Assembly: GCA_964440295.1 (NCBI GenBank) | Contig: CAYTRT010000042.1 | Span: forward strand, 1-6,408 | Direction: 5' to 3' | Length of the DNA stretch: 6,408 nt | Origin: CALIKS01 sp964440295 | Lineage (GTDB): Archaea > Thermoproteota > Nitrososphaeria_A > Caldarchaeales > Calditenuaceae | Part shown: piece by piece, positions 1 to 5,127 of the stretch | How the letters are laid out: the number at the start of each line of letters is the position of its first letter | How positions within the stretch are numbered: the stretch's first letter is position 1 | Notes under the pieces: generated by a model | The model's input: the letters and a program-made list of their open reading frames with translations, nothing else | The model's database searches: none | What the model was told of the DNA's origin: nothing | Translations under genes and position numbers: made by a program

Positions 1-250
1 TGAGTGGTATGCCGACGAAGGATAATAGCCACGCGACAAGGCCGATGATTGCGCCCTGAATAACAGTTGTGATGAACTGGGCGGGATTGAAGGTGACCAG
101 CTCGATTATCTGCTCAATCGCCTCGTCACTCAGTTTCTCACCCGACCTCAACGTGAGGCCAGCCTGAGAACGGTTCCGCATATAGACCAGCATGGAATAA
201 ACTATTCCTGCACAAGTCCCATGAAGCAGGCTGGACAATACGTCAATCAT
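1..250 (-). CDS. Small membrane protein, N-terminal part (runs off the left edge)
   Basis: The gene begins at the ATG at 250-248 and stays open for 83 codons to the window edge, so its end is missing. An in-frame stop at 268-266 rules out a longer start. The protein opens with a hydrophobic segment (about residues 2-24, MIDVLSSLLHGTCAGIVYSM and on), followed by a charged loop (MRNRSQAG, then EKLSDEAIEQIIELV, likely a short amphipathic helix) and a second strongly hydrophobic segment (about residues 60-83, from FITTVIQGAIIGLVAWLL). This pattern suggests a small integral membrane protein with at least two helices and the charged part between them. I do not recognise a family. A TATA-like box 30 bases upstream of the ATG suggests a separate, leaderless transcript rather than read-through from the transporter gene upstream. 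The frame and membrane character are clear; the function is unknown. Confidence 0.6.
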   Translation of the reverse strand, partial: MIDVLSSLLHGTCAGIVYSMLVYMRNRSQAGLTLRSGEKLSDEAIEQIIELVTFNPAQFITTVIQGAIIGLVAWLLSFVGIPL

Positions 251-275
251 TTCGAGGTGGAAAAATCAGCCGAGG

Positions 276-284
276 TTTATTATT
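276..284 (-). promoter_or_regulatory. TATA box for the small membrane protein gene
   Basis: On the minus strand this reads AATAATAAA. Its centre lies about 30 bases upstream of the ATG at 250, the spacing expected when archaeal transcription starts at or just before the start codon. No Shine-Dalgarno sequence lies between, which fits a leaderless mRNA. Confidence 0.45.
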
Positions 285-287
285 CTG

Positions 288-292
288 AAAAA
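288..292 (-). terminator. Possible T-run terminator after the transporter gene
   Basis: On the minus strand, about 60 bases past the transporter stop codon, the sequence reads CTATTTTTC. Archaeal termination often needs only a short T-run, so this could end the transporter transcript. A single run of five T is weak evidence, and it lies just upstream of the next gene's TATA box. Confidence 0.25.
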
Positions 293-303
293 TAGTTATG
301 AAA

Positions 304-350
304 GGTCTACCGGCTCAGTTTCCTCTCCCCCACTCATCCCTGTGTAGACC
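304..350. repeat. Inverted repeat GGTCTAC / GTAGACC just past the transporter gene
   Basis: GGTCTAC (304-310) and GTAGACC (344-350) are perfect 7-base complements separated by 33 bases. The right arm ends two bases from the transporter stop codon, so the structure would form at the 3' end of that mRNA. It may protect the 3' end or act with the downstream T-run. The long loop makes the hairpin only moderately stable. Confidence 0.35.
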
Positions 351-352
351 GA

Positions 353-1255
353 CTAGTTTTTAGTTTTGCTGAGGTATCTCCTCTGAGTTATGGTTATTCC
401 AGTAATTATGAGTATTGAGCCCGCTATGAATTGGGGAGTTATTCTCTCGTCGAGGAACGCGACTGATAGTAGAGTCGCGGTGAGGGGACTCATAAACATG
501 AATACTGAGGCTCTGGGAGCTTCGAGGCGACGCATGGCCGCAAAGAAGAGAAGCGATCCAAATGCCTGCGCAACTGCCCAGTAAATGACTAGGTATAGAT
601 GAGTAGTGTTTATCCATAGTAACTCATTCAGCCTCGAGGTCAGGAAGCAGATCACCGTGAGGATAAGCGTGCCAAAGACCGCTCCTACCGTCGAGACAAG
701 TATTGGCTCATGAGTCCTCATTAGCTTTCTGCCAATGATTGAGTAGAATGATGTGATTAGCGCTCCGGAGATCGACAAGAAAGCACCTGGAAAAACACCT
801 GACGGCGTAGTCACGCTCAGGCCCTGTACGAGCAGCACTATTCCGATGAATGCTCCCAGCAGGCCCAGATAGCCCAGCCCTGTTAGACGCTCACTAAGAA
901 TGAAGATGGACAATAATGCCACAAAGAGCGGCGCAGCGTTGACGAGCATCGCGTTAGTAGACGGCGGTATGAAGGCCAGCGCCGTGTAAGACAATAATGG
1001 ATAGAGACCGAACTGCAGGCCGCCGGCCAGCCCAGCCAAGAGGAACACGTCATAGCTCCACTCCAACCTTGGAAGTGAGCGCCTAAAGAGGAGGACAAAC
1101 ACGAGCAGAACTAAGGAGCTGATAAGCGTGCTCAAAAAAGCGATCTGTACAGAGTCCATATGCGGATTACTGCTCGTCAAGATGCTTCTTATCACTGGGT
1201 GCCCCGAGCCCCAGAAAAACCCAGCGATAATCATGAATAGATATTCTCTACGCAA
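353..1255 (-). CDS. EamA-family (DMT superfamily) membrane transporter
   Basis: This 300-residue protein has about ten hydrophobic helices in two homologous halves, the normal size and layout of EamA/RhaT-type drug/metabolite transporters in the cytoplasmic membrane. Family marks include the first helix with FFWGSGHPVIR (about residues 13-23), PPSTNAMLVNAAPLF and then LSERLTGLGYLG closing repeat 1 (about 97-130), and EAPRASVFMFMSPL followed by LDERITPQF closing repeat 2 (about 244-274). The E-R pair after the fourth helix of each half is typical. The C-terminus is basic (RRYLSKTKN), as expected for a cytoplasmic tail. Substrates vary across the family (amino acids, nucleosides, metabolites), so none is assigned. 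The TTG start at 1255 is chosen because a TATA box lies 30 bases upstream and it adds Arg-Arg before helix 1. The alternative ATG at 1234 would remove these and has no ribosome-binding site. It ends with TAG. Confidence 0.88.
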   Translation of the reverse strand: MRREYLFMIIAGFFWGSGHPVIRSILTSSNPHMDSVQIAFLSTLISSLVLLVFVLLFRRSLPRLEWSYDVFLLAGLAGGLQFGLYPLLSYTALAFIPPSTNAMLVNAAPLFVALLSIFILSERLTGLGYLGLLGAFIGIVLLVQGLSVTTPSGVFPGAFLSISGALITSFYSIIGRKLMRTHEPILVSTVGAVFGTLILTVICFLTSRLNELLWINTTHLYLVIYWAVAQAFGSLLFFAAMRRLEAPRASVFMFMSPLTATLLSVAFLDERITPQFIAGSILIITGITITQRRYLSKTKN

Positions 1256-1280
1256 CTCGAAGTCTCAGATGAGTCCCTTC

Positions 1281-1289
1281 TATTATATT
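1281..1289 (-). promoter_or_regulatory. TATA box for the EamA transporter gene
   Basis: On the minus strand this reads AATATAATA, centred 30 bases upstream of the TTG codon at 1255. The spacing supports a leaderless mRNA and the TTG start. The surface-protein promoter lies about 105 bases away on the other strand, so the interval 1256-1437 is a divergent control region. Confidence 0.5.
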
Positions 1290-1366
1290 GTTGCTCAAAG
1301 ATGAGAAATTCGTGAAGCTCGCGATCGTAGAAAGTCTCTAGAGTCTTAGTGAACTGTTAATCAGAA

Positions 1367-1392
1367 AATCAAATCAAAATTTGTTGTTGATT
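1367..1392. promoter_or_regulatory. Imperfect inverted repeat upstream of the surface-protein promoter
   Basis: AATCAA (1367-1372) and TTGATT (1387-1392) are symmetric arms around an inner CAAAATTTG (1375-1383). The element ends at the edge of the BRE, a position where a bound protein could affect TFB/TBP recruitment. The stretch is AT-rich, so chance symmetry is quite possible. Confidence 0.25.
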
Positions 1393-1408
1393 GAAAAACT
1401 TTATAAAA
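1393..1408 (+). promoter_or_regulatory. BRE/TATA promoter of the surface-protein gene
   Basis: GAAAAAC followed by TTTATAAAA is a near-consensus archaeal BRE plus TATA box, the strongest promoter in the window. Initiation 25-27 bases after the TATA centre would fall near 1430, a few bases before the ATG at 1438. That supports translation starting at 1438 rather than at 1488. A second TATA-like stretch (TTATATAATAA, about 1415-1425) follows but is badly spaced for either start. Confidence 0.7.
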
Positions 1409-1437
1409 GGGTAATTATATAATAATTCGAATATCCA

Positions 1438-1487
1438 ATGTATGATTTGAAAAAATCGAAGTAAGAACGTCTGTTATTTCCACTATC
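1438..1487 (+). other. Out-of-frame N-terminus of the surface protein (frameshift at A6)
   Basis: The ATG at 1438, just after the predicted transcription start, reads MYDLKKSK and stops at 1462. If the A6 run at 1450-1455 had one more A, the frame would become MYDLKKIEVRTSVISTI and join the downstream gene directly. The result is a textbook signal peptide: basic n-region, long hydrophobic core and A-V-A cleavage site. As sequenced, the gene must start at TTG 1488, without any charged n-region. The cause may be an assembly error in a homopolymer, slippage by polymerase or ribosome at the A-run, or a true mutation. The sequence alone cannot decide. Confidence 0.6.
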
Positions 1488-3464
1488 TTGGTATTGCTGT
1501 TGCTGCTGAGCATGCCGCTATTGATGTTTTCAACGATCGCTGTTGCAACTGATGGAAGCGTTGGAGAGGAGGTGAACGTAGCTGATGCAACCAGTAATGA
1601 AGTCCAAGAAAGTGTCGGGGGGTCTGATACGACCGCTGATGAGGTTCATGAAGATGATTTGACGGAGATATTTGCTGCGAGGGGGGAGGAACAAGATACA
1701 GTACCCGGCACGACTGATGATGAGATCTTTAATGAAGTGCAAGATAGTGTGACTGACGTACTCAGTGACGAAGAGAATGTTGATACGGCCAACTATGCGG
1801 GGAGTGAAAACGCCTTAGCTGACGAAACAAGTGACGAGGAACAGCCCGCTGTTGAAGTTGTCGAGATCGACACTGCCAGCGATGGAGAGGAAGTTAGGGT
1901 AACCAGTAATGGAGAGCAGGCCGCTGATGAAATAAGTGATGAGGAGCAAGCTAGCGTGAGTGATCAAACCAGCTTAACCAGTGCGGCTAGTGATGAGGAG
2001 GAAGACCCAGTACACGTATACTACGGTGGAAGTAAAATTTCCAGTCCGCCAGGACCAGAAATACGTGTATGCTTCGGCGAGCCGTCATACACGATTACAG
2101 TCACAGTTAGGTGGGACGCTAAGCCCGATCCTGATAAAGTTAGCTGGGTCGACGTTCAGATGGTTGACAAATCAGGTTATGGAATAACTTTTGTCCCATC
2201 AAGCTTCACGCTCTACAACCCTAGCCCCGACTCACAAAGTGTAACCGTTATTATTCCAGCCTTTCCGTCAACAGGAACCTATCAAGTGAACATATATGCC
2301 GACGTTACAGCTCAAGGACCAGGCAAAACTCCGAACGTTGCTGGAACAAACGGATACTTCCAGATCGTAGTTGAAATTTGTGAGGTCACTAGACAAGCAG
2401 ACTTATCTATAGTGAAGAGCGGACCACTATATGCTTATGCCGGTGACATTATTACCTACACATACACTGTAACTAATGCCGGTCCTGATAGCGCGTGTAA
2501 TGTGAGTGTTGATGACGATCTTGCTGGTACAGCAACCTATGTAAGCGGCGATGACGACGAGGACGGGTGCCTAGACCCCGGCGAAACTTGGACCTTCACC
2601 GCGACATACACCGTTAAGGCTGGAGATCCGGATCCTCTGGTGAACACCGCGACTGTATCAGGCGATGCCGAAGACCCAGACATGACGAACAACGTTGCAA
2701 CTTGGAGCGTTGATTTGATTGCCAAGATATGCGGATACAAGTTCTACGACGCCAACGTAAACGGTATGTGGGATGCTGGCGAACCTACCGTAGCAGGATT
2801 CAAGATAGAGCTATTCATGGAAGATGCTCTACTAGCTACAGCATTTACTGGTGATGATGGAAGCTACTGCTTCGACTGGCTCGACGCCGGAACATATGTA
2901 GTGAGGGAGGCCCTGCCAATCGGCAATTGGATCAACACTACGCCACTCAGCATAACCATCGACCTTCTCTCTGGAGAGGTCAGCGAGGACAACAACTTCG
3001 GAAACCTCTGTCTGATACAGGGTTATGGAGGCAGGACGCTGGGCTTCTGGGCCAACACTGGAAACAAACTAATCGACCCAGATGACATATCATACCTCAA
3101 TAGCCTGAACTTATTCAAGCCGAGTGGATGGGCATATCCACCGTTCATAAGTAATAGCGAGATTAGGAACTATCTGCTTAGCGCCAATGCCAAAAACATG
3201 TGGTGGATGCTCTCCGCCCAGCTGATCGCCGCAATACTCAATGTTAGGCACGGCTTCCTCGACGGCACAACGATGATCTGTGTCGATCCCCCAACCTGCA
3301 GCATTTTCATGAGCATCAACGAGATCATAGATGGAGCGGTCTCCGCCTTAGGTCCTGACACACCAAGAGCCGATCAACAGTATTGGAAGAACCTGCTAGA
3401 CAAGCTGAACAATAACTGGCTACCGTTCGTTTCTCCCGTACCTTGCCACGTAGTATACGGTTAA
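1488..3464 (+). CDS. Secreted modular surface protein: acidic region, DUF11, SdrD B-like and GFW-type C-terminal domains
   Basis: The open frame from TTG 1488 gives 658 residues; correcting the A-run upstream gives about 675. Domains, numbered from 1488: remainder of the signal peptide with cleavage after AVA (about residue 20); an acidic stretch (21-176) holding about 50 Asp/Glu, two Arg and no Lys by my count; a beta-rich domain (about 180-300); a DUF11 domain (about 304-410, ADLSIVKSGP, TYTVTNAGPDSA, VNTATVSGDAEDPDMTNN); an SdrD B-like/Cna-B fold (about 412-507, GYKFYDANVNGMWDAGEPTV, TGDDGSYCFDWLDAGTYVV); and a C-terminal domain (508-658, GGRTLGFWANTG, MLSAQLIAAILNV, KNLLDKLNNNW). DEDGCLDPGE and DANVNGMWDAGE look like calcium-binding loops. 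All ten cysteines lie after the acidic stretch, which suggests disulfides outside the cell. There is no C-terminal transmembrane anchor, so it is probably secreted or held by other surface proteins. A role in adhesion or cell-surface structure is inferred from the domain types only. Confidence 0.85.
   Translation: MVLLLLLSMPLLMFSTIAVATDGSVGEEVNVADATSNEVQESVGGSDTTADEVHEDDLTEIFAARGEEQDTVPGTTDDEIFNEVQDSVTDVLSDEENVDTANYAGSENALADETSDEEQPAVEVVEIDTASDGEEVRVTSNGEQAADEISDEEQASVSDQTSLTSAASDEEEDPVHVYYGGSKISSPPGPEIRVCFGEPSYTITVTVRWDAKPDPDKVSWVDVQMVDKSGYGITFVPSSFTLYNPSPDSQSVTVIIPAFPSTGTYQVNIYADVTAQGPGKTPNVAGTNGYFQIVVEICEVTRQADLSIVKSGPLYAYAGDIITYTYTVTNAGPDSACNVSVDDDLAGTATYVSGDDDEDGCLDPGETWTFTATYTVKAGDPDPLVNTATVSGDAEDPDMTNNVATWSVDLIAKICGYKFYDANVNGMWDAGEPTVAGFKIELFMEDALLATAFTGDDGSYCFDWLDAGTYVVREALPIGNWINTTPLSITIDLLSGEVSEDNNFGNLCLIQGYGGRTLGFWANTGNKLIDPDDISYLNSLNLFKPSGWAYPPFISNSEIRNYLLSANAKNMWWMLSAQLIAAILNVRHGFLDGTTMICVDPPTCSIFMSINEIIDGAVSALGPDTPRADQQYWKNLLDKLNNNWLPFVSPVPCHVVYG
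1818..1958 (+). repeat. Degenerate repeats encoding ADE-SDEEQ units in the acidic stretch
   Basis: ADETSDEEQPAV (1818-1853) and ADEISDEEQASV (1923-1958) are 12-residue near-copies. The SDEE core also occurs in LSDEENV upstream and ASDEEE downstream. Short DNA repeats accompany them: AGTGATGAGGAG at 1935 and 1989, and AACCAGTAATG at 1589 and 1901. The acidic stretch therefore seems to have grown by small internal duplications and may vary in length between strains. Confidence 0.6.
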
Positions 3465-3476
3465 GCAAAACCATCA

Positions 3477-3482
3477 TTTTTT
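3477..3482 (+). terminator. T6 terminator after the surface-protein gene
   Basis: A run of six T lies 13 bases past the TAA stop (ATCATTTTTTCTGATTTG), the usual form of an archaeal intrinsic terminator. No stable hairpin precedes it, and none is needed in archaea. Confidence 0.45.
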
Positions 3483-3520
3483 CTGATTTGTGAATAGGGT
3501 ACTGATCAGTCTAGAACCAA

Positions 3521-3594
3521 CTCTTGGAGGAAGAGACTTATCAGGGATGTTTTTGGCATATTTATGACGCATTAAGTCCTGCCCAACATCCTTG
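3521..3594. other. Two adjacent hairpins in the gene-poor stretch 3465-3704
   Basis: CTCTT-GGAGG-AAGAG (3521-3535) is a small hairpin with a 5-base loop. Six bases later a larger one spans 3542-3594: CAGGGATGTT pairs with AACATCCTTG (one G-U pair), and GGCA/TGCC (3555-3558 with 3580-3583) extends the stem after an internal loop. A 10-base palindrome, ACTGATCAGT, lies just before at 3501-3510. I find no tRNA, box C/D pattern or convincing reading frame here. The block could be a 3' UTR structure of the surface-protein mRNA, a small RNA, or chance pairing. Confidence 0.35.
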
Positions 3595-3611
3595 TAAGAT
3601 TACCCATGGAG

Positions 3612-3619
3612 TTATAAAT
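3612..3619 (+). promoter_or_regulatory. TATA box upstream of the HAD gene
   Basis: TTATAAAT is centred about 27 bases before the in-frame GTG at 3642 and 90 bases before the ATG at 3705. The spacing fits a leaderless transcript starting at 3641-3642, which leaves open a GTG start with a 21-residue N-terminal extension. Confidence 0.45.
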
Positions 3620-3704
3620 CCTCTTATCCTAAGCCTCCCGTGTGGTCTTATTATTCGGAGTGGTAGGCTTAAGAATCTGTGAGATCTCTTATAGAGTTGA
3701 CGAG

Positions 3705-3757
3705 ATGGGAAGAATTAAGTTGGTGATATTTGACATAGATGGCACGCTCTACGAGTC
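3705..3757 (+). CDS. HAD-superfamily hydrolase, first 17 codons only (cut by gap)
   Basis: The visible N-terminus is MGRIKLVIFDIDGTLYE. FDIDGTL is HAD motif I: Asp10 would be the nucleophile that forms a phospho-aspartate and Asp12 the general acid. The substrate cannot be guessed because the cap and motifs II-IV lie in the gap. ATG 3705 is chosen because HAD proteins normally begin a few residues before this motif. The frame is also open back to GTG 3642, which sits at the expected start of transcription for the TATA box at 3612 and would add VLLFGVVGLRICEISYRVDE. The gene is probably co-transcribed with the adenosyltransferase gene downstream, if the gap hides only the rest of this gene. 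Confidence 0.7.
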
Positions 3758-3857
3758 NNNNNNNNNNNNNNNNNNNNNNNNNNNNNNNNNNNNNNNNNNN
3801 NNNNNNNNNNNNNNNNNNNNNNNNNNNNNNNNNNNNNNNNNNNNNNNNNNNNNNNNN
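3758..3857. other. Assembly gap of 100 N
   Basis: Exactly 100 unknown bases, the usual placeholder for a scaffold join of unestimated length. The real distance, the reading frame across it, and even whether other genes lie within it are unknown. Confidence 0.97.
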
Positions 3858-3859
3858 TT

Positions 3860-3964
3860 AGAGCCTCAAATGCTTTTGAGCAAATCTTGACAATGATATT
3901 GCATGAGTGTTGGACGGGGAGACGACGGAGAGACAGACCTGCTCGGAGGTTTGAGGGTGCATAA
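3860..3964 (+). CDS. Possible C-terminal end of the HAD gene after the gap
   Basis: Two frames are open just after the gap. The frame from 3860 reads RASNAFEQILTMILHE, which looks like a normal C-terminal helix, but it runs on to a stop at 3962-3964, overlapping the adenosyltransferase gene by 62 bases. The frame from 3858 reads LEPQMLLSKS and stops at 3888-3890, 12 bases before the next ATG. That spacing is better for an operon but the sequence is less protein-like. I slightly prefer the first; the gap prevents a decision. Confidence 0.25.
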   Translation, partial: RASNAFEQILTMILHECWTGRRRRDRPARRFEGA

Positions 3965-4442
3965 GTCTCATCCAAGAATCGAGTGTATAGGAGAGATCGA
4001 TGAATTATCATCATTCATCGGCTACTCAATCGCCCTCAGCAGTACTCGATACCCAGAGATCACGAAGACCCTCTCAGAGATCCAGCGAGCCCTATTCAAG
4101 ATCGGAGCAGAGCTATCATCAGTGGATAAGAAACAAGTAGGAAAGAAGCGGTTGGTCGAGGAGGACGTCAAGAGCCTCGAGTTATTGATAGATAAGTATG
4201 GCGGCGAGTTGGCTGAGGTTAGGCACTTCGTCTATCCGGGAGGAAGCCTGCTTGGCGCGTCACTGCACATCGCGAGGGCTGTTGCTAGGAGGGCAGAGAG
4301 AAGAGCAGTCAGCCTAAAAATGAGGGAAGAGATAAACCCGCTAATCATCAAGTACCTCAATCGATTGTCGACGCTATTATTCGTCCTGGCTAGGTACGTG
4401 AATAAGATGGATGGATTCCAAGAACGTCAGTGGATTGATTAG
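3903..4442 (+). CDS. Cob(I)alamin adenosyltransferase, PduO type
   Basis: This cytoplasmic enzyme transfers the adenosyl group of ATP to cob(I)alamin to make adenosylcobalamin (coenzyme B12). At 179 residues it has the normal family length. The N-terminal nucleotide-binding segment GRGDDGETDLLGG (about 4-16) is followed by RVHKSHPRIECIGEIDELSSFIG (18-40), matching the family's KD-PR-E-GxxDELNSxIG signature, with Asp33 at the conserved position. The second signature is YPGGSLLGASLHIARAVARRAER (111-133), with Arg125, Arg129, Arg130 and Glu132. The third is YLNRLSTLLFVLARYVN (151-167), with Asn153. These correspond to the ATP- and corrinoid-site residues described for Lactobacillus PduO and human MMAB. 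ATG 3903 is the only start after an in-frame stop at 3894. No clear ribosome-binding site precedes it. The gene ends seven bases from the convergent DUF3786 gene. The bound cobamide and the pathway that uses it are not shown here. Confidence 0.93.
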   Translation: MSVGRGDDGETDLLGGLRVHKSHPRIECIGEIDELSSFIGYSIALSSTRYPEITKTLSEIQRALFKIGAELSSVDKKQVGKKRLVEEDVKSLELLIDKYGGELAEVRHFVYPGGSLLGASLHIARAVARRAERRAVSLKMREEINPLIIKYLNRLSTLLFVLARYVNKMDGFQERQWID

Positions 4443-4449
4443 AGAAGAG

Positions 4450-5091
4450 TCATGCACGAGGCTTCACTGCCGGTCTTGATTTATACTTCACTAGATGCGA
4501 GACAAGTATTTCCGAAGCATCTACCAAGTCTCTCGCGTTGAATGTCTCGATAACGTTATCGCTAAACATTAAGTTCGTCACGGGCGACGTGTATGTTTTC
4601 CGGTCGCCCGGCCACAGCTGTACCAGAATTTTGAACTGAGGGAAAAAACTGAAGGAGTAGCTTATCCCTCCCAGCTTCTCTTTGACTCCGTCTAAAAGCT
4701 TACACGCCGTCTCGAAGAGCTGCGGCTCGTAGCCAAAGCTCTCGATCAGGGGCCTATAAGCCCTCTTATGCAGGTCACCTGTTAATTGTTGTCCGCCGGG
4801 AAGTTTTTCTATTCCAACCCATCCTGCCTTTCCCTTCACGTGACCCTGATAGGTCAGGTACTTCAAAATCAACCTAGTGGTTTTTTCATCAACGGCCTTT
4901 TCAGCCACTACGTCTCTCGCCTCTCCAGTCGATAAATCAATCGAGTAAGACTTTGTTAATAGATTAACTAGAAAACGCTCAGGCTTTCCCTCCCTCGCAG
5001 GTAGGTGAACCACTTGGCAGAACTTTACTACTTGTTCTACCGGTCTTTCACGGACTCTGCTTAACAGCTCCTCGATACCATTTCTATCCAT
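4450..5091 (-). CDS. DUF3786 family protein
   Basis: This soluble 213-residue protein has no signal peptide or membrane segment. It resembles the DUF3786 family in its order of landmarks: an N-terminal region ending with a Leu-rich helix (TTRLILKYLTYQG, about 71-83), then GWVGIEKLPGG (90-100), a long helical middle, and FKILVQLWPGD (153-163) followed by SPVTNLMFSDNVIETFNARDL (169-189). The W-x-G-D and N-x-x-F pieces are the parts I recognise best. The family's function is not established; DUF3786 proteins occur in anaerobic bacteria and archaea, sometimes near corrinoid or iron-sulfur protein genes. The neighbouring adenosyltransferase is convergent, so no operon link follows. The basic tail (KYKSRPAVKPRA) is not part of the domain. 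The ATG at 5091 is supported by a TATA box 30 bases upstream, giving a leaderless gene separated from the PIN gene by 36 bases. The family assignment is from memory of motifs. Confidence 0.7.
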   Translation of the reverse strand: MDRNGIEELLSRVRERPVEQVVKFCQVVHLPAREGKPERFLVNLLTKSYSIDLSTGEARDVVAEKAVDEKTTRLILKYLTYQGHVKGKAGWVGIEKLPGGQQLTGDLHKRAYRPLIESFGYEPQLFETACKLLDGVKEKLGGISYSFSFFPQFKILVQLWPGDRKTYTSPVTNLMFSDNVIETFNARDLVDASEILVSHLVKYKSRPAVKPRA

Positions 5092-5116
5092 AACTAGTAC
5101 TAATTCAACTGTTGGC

Positions 5117-5126
5117 TTAAATAAAT
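5117..5126 (-). promoter_or_regulatory. TATA box for the DUF3786 gene
   Basis: On the minus strand this reads TTTATTTAAG, centred about 30 bases before the ATG at 5091. It lies immediately after the stop codon of the PIN gene, so DUF3786 is probably expressed from its own leaderless promoter and not only with the toxin-antitoxin pair. Confidence 0.55.
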
Positions 5127-5127
5127 T

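Noticed and set aside
304..350. Possible box C/D small RNA on the minus strand (GGGATGA near one arm, CTGA near the other)
   Set aside because: The distance between boxes is only about 15 bases, there is no internal C'/D' pair, and the C box has a mismatch at a key position. It is more likely a chance match.
390..584. 64-codon plus-strand open frame inside the transporter gene
   Set aside because: It lies antisense to clear transmembrane coding sequence, has no promoter and no recognisable protein features.
883..1098. 71-codon minus-strand open frame in another frame of the transporter gene
   Set aside because: It is fully inside the transporter gene; the composition is that of an out-of-frame reading.
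2537..2740. Minus-strand open frame opposite the DUF11 domain
   Set aside because: The plus-strand protein is clearly conserved in type, and the antisense frame has no start context or family signature.
3526..3565. GGAGG followed 16 bases later by ATG (3547), as a possible small gene
   Set aside because: The frame stops after six codons (MFLAYL), the spacing is too long, and GGAGG lies in a hairpin loop.
3465..3704. tRNA, CRISPR repeats or insertion-sequence ends in the gene-poor stretch
   Set aside because: I found no T-loop or acceptor pattern, no regularly spaced repeats and no paired terminal repeats with target duplications here or elsewhere in the window.
3715..4014. Minus-strand open frame spanning the N gap
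   Set aside because: A third of it is unknown bases, and the rest is antisense to the HAD motif and the adenosyltransferase N-terminus.
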